From assembly GCA_000499405.2 (NCBI GenBank), contig HG738140.1, forward strand, positions 6,967,881 through 7,031,880: a DNA stretch of 64,000 bases, read 5' to 3'. Shown here piece by piece: positions 10,886-22,160 of the stretch (positions are counted from its first letter, which is position 1; every line of letters begins with the position of its first letter). The notes beneath the pieces were generated by a model. It ran no database searches and was not told the origin of the DNA. It saw only the letters and a program-made list of their open reading frames with translations. A program made the position numbers and the translations under genes. The DNA is from Onchocerca volvulus. Its lineage: Eukaryota; Nematoda; Chromadorea; Rhabditida; Onchocercidae.

Positions 10886-13800
10886 ATGAAACGAACATCG
10901 AATCGGATGGTAATGCGAACAAATCTGTTATCAACAGATGATATAACAGTGGATGAAAAACCATTAACACTATCACCGTTACAAGCTAATGTACTTTGGA
11001 ATTATCCAACACTGGATTCATTTTCTAAACTTTACATACCCGGAGAACAAATGGATTTAGAATGGTGTCCATCGGTTGCAACAGTTTTTAAAGTTAGTTA
11101 ATTTTTCAAATTTTGAAAAAATTAGAAGAAAACGAAAGATTATGCCGACAATTTTTTTTGTGACAATTTTCAAAAATTATCAAGTTTTTAAGTTAAAGAA
11201 GTTTGGATATTACTTTTTTAAAAGTGGATCGGAAATTTTTTTTAGATAATTTTTAAAGCTTCGATTTTTTTTTAAATAAATTTTTTCCCGAATTTATTTT
11301 TTATATCATATTAACTTCACTTTTTTTCCGTAAAATCAATTGATAATTAAGTGACATAAAAAAAGTGCTTTTGCTAGTTTTATTCGCTTTGGCATCTTTT
11401 ACTAAATAAATTTATTTTAAAATGTTATTTCAGTATAATACTGATTCAAGCATTAAAATAGAAAATTCGATCATTAACTGTCATAATTAACTAACATAAA
11501 TATGACTTAGGGGATGAAAAAAATTTCTTTGAAATCTCATTTAATATGAAAGAAATTTCAGATTATATTTTCCTTTCGAATTTCCGCTGCAATGTGGAGT
11601 GTTATAAGCGATTGCGATGAAGTGTACAATTATTGGGAGCCTCTTCATCTGTTTCTCTATGGTACCGGTTTTCAGACGTGGGAATACTCTCCACTTTATG
11701 CTATACGGTTCGTTCTTGAATATAGATTAACAGTAGTTGAAGAAAATCACTTTGATTAATAGTTCTTGATATCTATTCAAGTAAGCCACTTTTTTTTTTT
11801 TTTTTTTTTCAAATCTGTAGATACTATTCAATGCTTGCCAAAACTTGCTCATTGTTGATGGCAAAATACAACTACTTGCAAAAGGAAAATGTTAATGGCC
11901 TGAACAGTATGGCTTACCGAAAATTGTCAGTGGCGTAAATCATTCACATTTTTTCGGTTCTAATATATATACTGATAAATTATGACAAATGATTATCATC
12001 CCTCTTTGGCAACTTAAATCAATAATCGATGATAGCTTGTCAGTATTTCGATATTCTTAAAAATACACCCTATTATATTCGATATTAAATCGTAATACTT
12101 TCAAATGATCATTAGCTGCCTAGATCATATTTATGATCTCTTGCGATCCATCATCAGCAACGTGATGATAAATTTTTTTGACTAGTTTAAGAAATACTGC
12201 TCCATATTTAACATATCCTTCCTATTATTATAAGCTTTCCTTTTTTCTTTTTTTAGTAACTGCTACTATTTGTTTGTACTATTTGAGAGGAAAACATCGC
12301 CGAAATATTCTTGAAGAAATCTCAAATTTCAGATCATATTTGTATATAGTATTACATTATGGACCTGCTATAATGTTGAAAAAAATATTTCTCAATAAAT
12401 CGAGCGTTTTCATCACAATGCGTTGCATTTTGGGATTATTAAACGTAAGTGCTGAAATAAAGATGTATGAAGCACTTTGTTCACGGTTCGGGAACGGTAT
12501 CGCTCGGACTTATGCTGTGTTGACATCACTTTCATCTGGGATGTTCATCGCTAGGTTTTATTTTTTTTCATAATATTTATCTAAAAAAATCGATTTTTGG
12601 AATTGTTCACTCCAAGGTTTTTTTTTTTTTTTGGTTAACATTTATTAATATTAAACGAAATAATATTCCCAATTAGGATTTAATAGATTCCTATTGAACT
12701 GAATATTAACTGGTTATATCGAGCAATCTTTTTCAAATCATTCCCTTGATAATTTCATCTTCAAAAATTTAGATAATACATAGGCAAATGTAAAATTTCA
12801 AATTGAAGTGATTTCACTGAATCATACATTTTGCATGTATAATAATTCGTTAAAAAATTTAACATTTCAGTTGTGCATTCCTTCCATCATCATTTAGTAT
12901 GTCGGCAAATTTGTTCGCTATTGCAGCATACATCAATGAAGAATGGTTTCTTTTCTTTTAGTTTATAATTTAATAATCTTCCAAGCATATTTTATGTAAG
13001 GAAAAATTAGAATATCTTTTGAAAATTAAATTTACAAATTAGAGTTTATCATGAGTTCAGTTCTAGTAAAACTGTTCTTGCTTATTAAAATAATAAATTA
13101 TATTATTCTTGCTCATTGTTGGAAGAAAATATTTGCAGTTAAAATATCTCTATCTGGAATTAATATATACTGCAAATATAATAATTTTAAATTGAAATTT
13201 AAACATTATCAGTTCTGATAACTGACATGTCTTATCGAGGAAGCATATTGCTTGATATTCTATACTATATAATTTTTGTATTTTCGAGAAATGTGCAGAT
13301 TTCTATTTTAGGTTCTTGGCAATATTGTTTACTGCGTTGAGTGCATTAATTAGTTGGCCATTTGCAGCCATACTTGGTTTACCGATTGTGCTGGAAATGC
13401 TAATTGTTCAACCTCGCAAATTAGCTTTTACCTTTTTCAACTATGCATTAATTTCTGGTTCTGCCATCATCACAGCATTGATTGTCGTTGATTCGTATTA
13501 CTTTGGTAAGATTGTTTTGGTGAGTTCAGGTTTTTTTTTTTCTTTTTTTTTGGACTTAATCTTTTCATTATAAAAAATATACTGCATGAATTTGTTTGGT
13601 TTATTTTATTTTATTTTATTTTTTTTTTTGTAACGTAAATTTTGTTTTAATTTCTGTTCTTATGAGGAAGAATCATTTATGTGAATGGATGCGTGAGATT
13701 TTTCGATCTGCATGTATTTTGTCCGAATAGACGGTAACCGATCCAATATGCATTGCAAATAATCTTTATTTTACTTTCATCTATGCGATTTTTCAAATTT

Positions 13801-16334
13801 CTGCCTTAAAAATCGTCCACATTTAAAGATATTGAAGATTCTATGATTGTTTTTAATCTCAAAAATATTAAAAATTCTGCAATTGTTTTTACTATCATTT
13901 TTAGGCTCCATTGAACATCGTTCTTTATAATGTATTTTCGTCACATGGGCCAAATCTCTATGGTGTTGAAGATATAAAATTTTACGTCAAAAATTTATTG
14001 CTTAACTGGAATGTCGTTATTATCCTGATTCCTTTTGCTATGCCGTTTGCCGGATTAGCATATGTCTGTACACGTTCATCTCCACATCTGGTGCATTCTG
14101 TAGCTCGAGGTCATTTTGTTGATTTCACTTTAATAATTCATTTCTTCTTATTTCCTTTTTACTGTTGTTTTCAGCAATATCAATTCAGATTTTGCTTAAA
14201 CTGTTGAAACTATTTGGAATTATCCTATTTTAAACGAATCTGATTGAATGTTTTCTGCTGTATATATTGTTATTTTTGCATATATGCTTGAATATCCTTT
14301 TCATTTTAGATAAATCCGATTTAATTCAAAAATCTAATTCATTAAACCTAATTCAAATTTTTATAGAGATGTCTTTGGTTTATTGGAAACGCTTCTTACC
14401 GATCCTTTTTATTTTCCTAACAGTTATACTATGGTTTGCAATATTTTTCTTGCAACCTCATAAAGAGGAACGGTTTTTATTTCCGGTTTATCCTCTTCTA
14501 GCTCTTTTAGCTGCAGTTACAATTGATGCTTTGCCTCGGTAAGTTTTTTGCCTGATATTATGTTATGAACTTTTTATTTATTTTCCTTTTTTTTTGCTTA
14601 TACCTTATCTGCTTTCTTATTTATTCTTCCTAACTACATCTTTTTTTTCTAAATTATTTGCAAATGTCTCTTGCTTAATAATTATTTCAGAGTTGGTACC
14701 TATCTGCTTGGCGGAAGATCACGAGGCTTTTGGCAGACATACGTTATTGGATGTTTTTTGATTTTTTCGGTATTATCTATTTCTCGATCAGCTGCACTTT
14801 ATCGAAATTTTTTTTCTCCAATGGAGGTTTACAAAGTGCTCAATGAGCATATGATTGATTATAGTAATCGCAACGAATTATACAGTGCTAAAGATGTGCG
14901 TTTTTGATTAAATGATAAAGAATTCTTAGTATTTGAGATATCAGGTGTTCAAACATTTAAGTATGGAATATCAATTTTTCCTTGTATAGAAGTTGTTAAA
15001 ATATTTAGCGAAATTTCTTAAAAATGAATTTTACAAGATTTGTTAAATCGTGCTTTTAGAATATCACGGTGATACATATTTGTGTCGGTAAGGAATGGTA
15101 TCGATTTCCATCTTCTTTTTTTCTACCATCCGATATAAAAAACAATAAAAATCAAATACTGGTAGCGGAATTGAATTTTATAAAAAGCGAATTTACTGGT
15201 TTATTACCAAAACCATATATGAAAGGTTCTTTACCGGAAGTTACACGTATTATACCAACAGAAATGAATGAACTTAATCGTGAAGAAATTAGTCGGTTAG
15301 TAATATTGCTATATTGACAGAAGTTTCTGAATTTATTTTCAGACTTATATTTCAAAAATAAAAAGACACCTAAAAACTTTTTGCGTAAAAACCATATTGC
15401 AGTATTAAGTTTGAATATAATAAATATATGAGATATATTTGAACGAATCGAGACTTTGATATCGTTTATTAGTCGGTTAGTGCTATGTAATGATAACCTA
15501 AGACAAACAAGTAGGTTTCATAAAATAATTTTCCATCTATTATGGTTGGCTTCTTTGTATATGCTTCTTCAATATATGTCTGAATTTTCTTTAGTAGCTC
15601 CCATAAAGTTTTATCAGATTTATTCATATCAGCATATTTGATAATTTTTCAAATTTTCTTTTATTTTGACAACTTTGCCGCAATATCTTATCTTAAAAAA
15701 AATTTTGAGTTTTCAGATATATTGATATTCGACAGTGCGACTTCTTAATCGATTTAGAAACTTCATATACCACTATACTTGAGCCCAATTATGCGAAGCA
15801 GGTAAAAATTCTTGTATCTTCATTGACCTTATTTCCTTAATTGATATTCATTATTACCTATAGCTTACGCATGACTGCTTGTAATCATTATCAATAATTA
15901 TAGTTAAATAACTTTCCAAAATATTTTCTGTACCAGTTTTAATGTTCGTAATTTTCTATCACTTTTTTTCATGAAATGAATGGTAAATAAAATTGCATGC
16001 ACAATTTTTTGTCTTGATTAAAACTCAACATGGGCTTCTGTTTCAATCCTAGTTCAGAATCTAGCAGCTATTCAGTTAGAATCACAAGAAATGCGTGGAT
16101 AATTTTTTTTTTTTTAATTCGTTTTTGCTTGATTACGTTATGCTTATTGTTTCACACTATTTATAGACAAGCATTTGGCGTTCGGTAGTGAAGAAGAAGT
16201 TTCTGCTTTCATCCTATTCTCATCCTATTTATCGCTCATTTTATGTTCCATTTGTAACTGATTATAATAATATCTATGGTGATTATCATCTTCTCGAAAG
16301 AATTCGTGATGTTCATGACAATACAACATTGTAA
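10886..16334 (+). CDS. ALG9: ALG9 alpha-1,2-mannosyltransferase (dolichol-linked, GT22 family)
   Basis: An ER-membrane mannosyltransferase that adds alpha-1,2-mannose to the dolichol-linked oligosaccharide precursor for N-glycosylation. Exons: 10886-11092, 11562-11707, 12333-12554, 12871-12945, 13312-13519, 13905-14109, 14367-14538, 14691-14895, 15060-15295, 15717-15801, 16167-16334; phases close to 642 aa (human 611). Family landmarks appear in order: SDCDEVYNYWEPLH with its GT22 acidic motif (exon 2), LPSSFSM (exon 4), ISWPFAAILGLP (exon 5), PLNIVLYNVFSSHGPNLYG (exon 6), QPHKEERFLFPVYPL (exon 7, the GT22 HKEERF signature) and CVGKEWYRFPSSF (exon 9). Many hydrophobic segments fit a multipass protein. 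The ATG at 10886 is chosen because upstream in-frame sequence is poly-Phe from the T tract. An optional extra exon may lie at 11821-11934. Confidence 0.93.
11821..11934 (+). CDS. possible in-frame cassette exon of ALG9
   Basis: A long poly-T tract plus CTGTAG precedes 114 nt that stay open in the reading frame continued from exon 2. They end at GGC|GTAAAT. Length is a multiple of three and phase matches exon 3, so inclusion would insert 38 residues (beginning YYSMLAKTC) between YAIR and SYLYIVLH. Known ALG9 proteins, as I recall them, join these two segments directly. It is therefore either an alternative exon or a chance open stretch. Confidence 0.3.
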
Positions 16335-18576
16335 TAATTATATGGGTTTTTTTTTAATTACTTAATTAACAAAATTATTTCATACATTTCTATGCCATTT
16401 AGAGCATGTTTTTAGGGGTGATATTTCACAAAATAATATATTTGAGTTTCTGCTTTATTTATCATTCTGTTATTTATTTTAATTTACTCAAATTATTTAA
16501 CATTAATTAGGAGAAGCTTTAATAATAAATTTTTTTCCGAAATGTTAGTTTGCCCGCATTTTTTAGCATGCAATGTAGAATGTCTTGTAAAATGATAATA
16601 TTGTCATGAATGTATAACTCAAAATTTCTTATCACACTTATTGGTTGATATTTATTATGCTATTCAAGGATTTTCCGTAATCAATCCAACAGTATCTCAA
16701 ATGATAGATAGTTAAACTGAATAGATTGACTGATTCAATAAAATGTAAGTTTAGAATTCGGAGAGAAATACGGGATATAAATTCAAAATCCCGAGAAAAA
16801 TATGAGTATTTTCAATGTGTATTAGTAATATCTGGAACATTGTACCAAATTTCTTTTTGTTCCAAATTTCTTTCATTATTGCGTCATACTGTTGATGATG
16901 TTTTTATCGTCAGTGAGATCATTTATCACGATATCTGTCACTATTTTTGTTGCTCAAATTTTGATGATTGATTGCGCATATTATTTGATAAACTGCATTG
17001 AGAATTTTTACACTTATTACACTTTGACTCTTTAGATTTAGTGATTGATTGACGTTACTTTGTAGCATGCTATCAAATGTAATGCTGGATAATTTGCATA
17101 TTAATTTGAGGTCCTTTTTTTAATGTGAAGCAAATCTTTATGTATTCATCTATTCCTGTTAACAAAAACCATGTAATTTAGTTTCTTCTGTTCTACTTTT
17201 TTCCTTTTTTTTTTCCTTTTTGTATTATAAAAATCAATTCGTAATTTTTTCTTTTGTAATTTTATTTTGTTTGCCTAATTATTCATTCAGCGAGAGAAAA
17301 GAGAACTATCTTTCCTTTCATTAAAAAGTCATTTATAAATATTTTTATAGTTGTTTGTACTTTCCTTACCATATTAGGCTACCATTTGTTCTTCATGTGT
17401 AGTTAATTACTTAACTTTGATATATCAGAAATTAAATAATTGTTTCCATAATATATTACTAATTTCATAACATATTTTTTAATGACTAAGATATTTACTT
17501 TGCACTGAGAATGTTAAAATATGATGATAGAAATGATATATGAGGGAGAAGGATTAGAAAAAAGAGAATAAATTTTCATCTTTTTTTTGTTATCTGGTAA
17601 TTAATACAGAAATAATAATTTAATTTATTTTTTATGCTTAGCATTATTTTTACATAATTGATTTTGCTATAATTTCATTAAAAATGTGTAATTTCATCCA
17701 TTAGTTATAATCATTTTTTATTTTAACTATTAATCATAATTATTCTTCGTAATTATTAATTATAGATTGATAACACATGATTGCAATAGATTTTCAATAG
17801 CCGTTCAATAGTAATATGATAATCAATCATTTAGCTAATGAACAAATTATAATCATTTATTATATTTATATCTATTAATTTAAAATCAGTAGTTATCGCA
17901 AGTTGTAATTAATGCCGAAATGATGGGAATTATTCCGTTTGATTGATCAAAATTATTTATTATAATCTAACTTCATATAGATAATAGCTTCGTAAAATTT
18001 ATTACCAGGTTTCCTGCTTCGAACTATTTTGCTATAATTAGAAACATTTTCCAATTTTTTCCTTCTCTCTCTTTATTATTGTTATTCGAAGCGCCTTTCA
18101 TTAGTACAGATTTCTGAATTTTATTATCATTCATTATTTTTTGCATTTTTATAAGTAGGAATAATTTCTGTTGTCATTTTCTTTGTATACATATATAATT
18201 ATTGGAATTATTTGTTTCAGTATGACTTGATAACACACTGTTAGATTTATTCTTGCGAAGGTAATAAAGCCTATGTATTTTATTCCAATTCTTATCACTT
18301 ACTACTTCCGACTGACGACACTCTTATCACCAATTCTTGTTGGTGAGTGTAAATTAATAAAATTGATAAGCCAGAATTATCAAAACAACAGATAATATGT
18401 AATTCATAACTGAAATGAATAAAGGTGATCTAATAGTTTGTATGTGATCCTTTAATTTATTAGCACTTGATTGGGCAATTAATTTCCTTTTTTTGCTTCT
18501 TTAATATGTGAATTGATTTTTCTGATATTTAGTCATTCGAATGATAGAATTTTTTCGCAGTTTCGTGAATAAATTA

Positions 18577-18975
18577 TCATACTATACGTACTTAATATGA
18601 AAATTTACTCAATTAATTTGTTCCGACTATGCATGTCTCATTCTTATTATGTCTGTTTCAATTAAAGAGACAATAATACGGCATTAATCGTCATTTTGAC
18701 ATGACTTATTGCACATTTCGAAGAAATTTATTTCGACAGAATGGAACTGATCATCTCATCCTTAAACAGAAGTATGTAAGATATGCTATGCTATTAGGAA
18801 GCTTACATACAATATGATATAGTATTCTTCGAAATGTGCAATAAGTCATGTCAGAATGACGATTAATGCCATATTATTGTCTCTTTAATTGAAATAGACA
18901 TGATAAGAATGAGATATGCATAGTCGGAACAAATTTAATTGAGTGAGTTTTCACATTAAGTACGTATAGTATGAT
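18577..18975. repeat. long inverted repeat (150-bp arms, 99-bp loop)
   Basis: The left arm 18577-18725 is matched by the reverse complement of 18825-18975. Counting by eye there are about eight substitutions and one indel, roughly 94% identity. All eight differences are transitions. Arms begin ATCATACTATACGTACTTAA and end at GCACATTTCGAAGAA. The loop contains a second small inverted repeat (GTATGTAAG at 18772-18780, CTTACATAC at 18802-18810). Outside the arms the flanks do not match and I see no clear target-site duplication. It could be a foldback or MITE-type element, or a locus giving a hairpin RNA. Confidence 0.9.
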
Positions 18976-19230
18976 TTCGTGCTCACTGTGTAAATTAAAA
19001 AGGATGGTAAAATAATAAAAATATAATGAGAAAAGGCATCTTACTATTTCTTAATAACCTAAAACAAATCTATCTTAGAATCATTTAATAAATATTCTAT
19101 GTTTTTCTTGCAACAATAAATGAACCGTTTGTTAGTTGAATAATCACAGGTTTTATTTGCATTACACATTTTTTCCGCATGCATAATTTTAATCATGTGA
19201 AAATTCCTGCATAAGAAATAACTGCAGAGT

Positions 19231-19236
19231 TTTATT
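19231..19236 (-). terminator. poly(A) signal of MRPS22
   Basis: AATAAA on the minus strand begins about 6 nt past the MRPS22 stop codon, implying a very short 3' UTR. Confidence 0.6.
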
Positions 19237-19241
19237 TTTTG

Positions 19242-22160
19242 TTATCTTTTATTACCCGGTCGCTTTTTCCCCTTATGTGATTTTTCATCCAATTTTTGCA
19301 TCTGTTCAACGGATTCAAATGAACCTCGTACCACACGTACATCATAAGTTTCAGCCATTTCACCAAGTGGTCCTTCCGGACTCGCAAAGGTTTCTTTATC
19401 TAATATCGAAGCATGCTGCAACAATTACAAAAATTATTATTCATTCCTATTATTTTACCCATTTACCCGAAAATTGAAGTTGAAGAAATGAATTTCATGA
19501 TTTATGAGAAAGTTAGTTTTAAAAAAAAAAAAAATGCTAAAAATGGAATTCTAATGTTTTACCTCATTCCCTTTTTCGCTTTTCATTCCCGTGCTAGTCT
19601 CATTTTCACTAGTCTTCATTTCTTTTTGTCTTTCCGCTGCCTTTATTAAATCATTTACAATGGCTTCGTATTCTGTATTTTCTTTCGCATATTGCTGGAA
19701 AAATCATTGAAATTGTTGATTATTAAGAAAAGAGAAAAATCCAAAAATAAAGCAAAAAATGAATTTATACACGTATATATCATTTATACCTGTAATACTT
19801 TTAAATCATCTGCATCCTTCATCTGACAACTCCATACTTCATCTGGAAAAATCGCTTTAATTAGACGCACTAAATTTGCAGCATCTTCAGTCCTAAAACA
19901 AAATGCAAATAAAATCAATCTAACATTAATCAGAAAAAAGGAAAACAAATGAAAATGAAAAAAAGTCTGACCTTTTCTCAACTGCATAATGACTTAATAG
20001 AGGTGAAAATTTGTTATTCAGTACGAGATAGAAGACGAAAGGGCCAAAATGTCTGGTAGAATATAGATTTGCAAATTTATTTTCATCTACTGTACGATCA
20101 AATATCATGTGACAAAGCTGAAATTTGAAAAATCTGAGGATTTCCAGAAAAAAGCAAGTTTGAAGTGCGCCAATATTTAGACTCGCGTTTTAATTGACTT
20201 CTTTCTAATGTTTCTTACTGGTGACTTGTACACTTAATTCCATTCTATTCATATTTAGAAAAAAAAAAAAATTTTTTTTCGCCACAAAATACTAAAACAT
20301 ATCATGTTCTAGAAATATTTTAAATTATAGTCAAAGAAATCTAGAAATACTTTAAACTGTTGTCAATCTTTATCACACAGTGATAGTCGATATTCTTAAT
20401 GGGCCATATGACCAGACATTTGAATGATGTGATTGTATACTAACCCTGATAAAGACTGGGTCATTTGGTAGATAATAGTGACATGCCCAATCGAGGACAT
20501 ATTCGTGATCATCCCTGTCCAATGCCATCTAAATTTCTTTATAGAAAACATGTACAAATGATTCATATCACATAGAACTTCAATACTGCTCCATAAATTG
20601 ACCTGTAAATATGGATCTTTGAACAGTGGTGGCTCATATATTGGTCGATAAGGATGACCTTTGTAAGCCCTTGTCATTCGATCTCGTTCTTCCGGTGTTG
20701 CACTTCGTAATGTGCCGTCTGTTTCACGTACAACAACTGAGCGTACCTATAATGAAGCCTAGTTGTTTCATTATGATAAAAATGTTACTAAAAAAAAAAA
20801 AAAAAAAAAGACGAAAAAAACAAAAAACAAATGAGTGCTTTCATTCGAATCTCAAAAACAAATGAATTCGCTTACCTGAACTCCAAGACCAAATGAAAGA
20901 TCTGTGAAAACATATTTACTGCTATCAAAGCCCTTGATTTCCGGATCACTGGCTAGAACAATTGGAATATTAGAACGCGGTTCTAGTACCGGCACAAATT
21001 GCAGAAAATTTTTTCCTACTTCTTCCATGCTCTTCACTGTCTGAAAAATTTCAGCACATTTGAAATTTTCTGCAGCATTAAATTAATTTGCGATAAAATA
21101 AAACATTTAACCCGTAACGTACAATATAGAAAAATTTTTGGTCGTTATTGGTCATGCAATTATGACCATAAAATTTAGATGTAATTAAAATCATAGATTT
21201 TAGATGCAATAATGGTCATAGAATCATAGATTTCGATAATAAATTTGGTAGGAAAATGGATAATTTAATATCGGAAGATTTTTTTATCATAAAAGAATTT
21301 CAAAACTTAAAATTCTGAAATGATACCTTCTCGTAAGCTTCATCAGTCATCAAAGCATAATGTGCACGTTGAGGTTGAGTAATTTGCCGATTGCTGAATA
21401 ATTTCTCCCTAAGATTTAATCCCGTAAGGTGTTTCAATAAACTTTGAATATCACTTCTAGTAAAAAGACGTTCCACATCAATATTGTTACTACCGCCAGC
21501 TTGCTGCGTTTCAGCCATTCTGCAAAATTATATCTAACATGCCAGATTGAGCAAAAAAAAAAAGTGTCATCATAAATTTAAACAATATCATAAAACAATG
21601 TTTGAATATGAAAAATTTGCAATTTTTTTTAGCTTTTTTTTGCTTCAGACATGAAAACAGAAAAATTATTATAAGTTATTATGATGAAATTAAACAATAT
21701 CGTTAAAAAATTCATCACTAAACTAGCTTTTGAATTTCCCCAAAATATTTCGGATTCATCTACAGATTATTTTTTCTATAAAAAGTGCCTCTGTATGAGA
21801 ACTATTATTCTATTTTCTGTTTCCTAAACAATATCATAAATCTCATTCAAAACAAATTACATGTAAATCACTTTTATTTAAATATGAATCATTTTTGCTT
21901 ATTCTATACCAGATAAAACTGTAGTATTACTCAAAATTAATAAGTTCTATTTACAGAACGTACTAATTTACTACAGAATACATTGAACTTACTCAAAATG
22001 AGCAATCTATTCTCATTCTCTTGTTTTATTAGTAATTACCATCAACATAATCTTACTCTGTACATTTGATCCATGCGGAATAACAATTTTTCTGCACTGT
22101 CATGTGATTACAGTTTTTCGATCTCACCAATAATCTCCATAAATTTCTACTAACAACCAT
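19242..22160 (-). CDS. MRPS22: mitochondrial small ribosomal subunit protein mS22
   Basis: Component of the mitochondrial ribosome small subunit. Exons: 22160-22057, 21519-21327, 21040-20876, 20746-20603, 20528-20445, 20117-19972, 19892-19790, 19694-19563, 19415-19242; phases close to 414 aa (human 360). Exon 1 encodes an Arg-rich, acid-poor leader (MVVSRNLWRLLVRSK...), a good mitochondrial targeting sequence. It joins in frame to exon 2, whose own ATG (21518) would otherwise give a protein without a presequence. Family landmarks include LTGLNLREK, PVLEPR, SSKYVFTDLSFG, VVVRETDGTLRSATPEERDR, YSTRHFGPFVFYLVLNNK and the acidic, Lys-rich C-terminal region (exons 7-9). The C-terminal extension beyond the human protein is charged. 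It is divergent from GIGYF, with a shared 2-kb promoter region. Confidence 0.92.

Larger units (their letters stand above)
16335..19241. other. convergent intergenic region ALG9/MRPS22
   Basis: This lies between two convergent 3' ends. It is AT-rich and I saw no convincing gene; the 81-codon frame at 16.73-16.97 kb has no splice or family support. The notable content is the long inverted repeat at 18577-18975. Confidence 0.6.
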
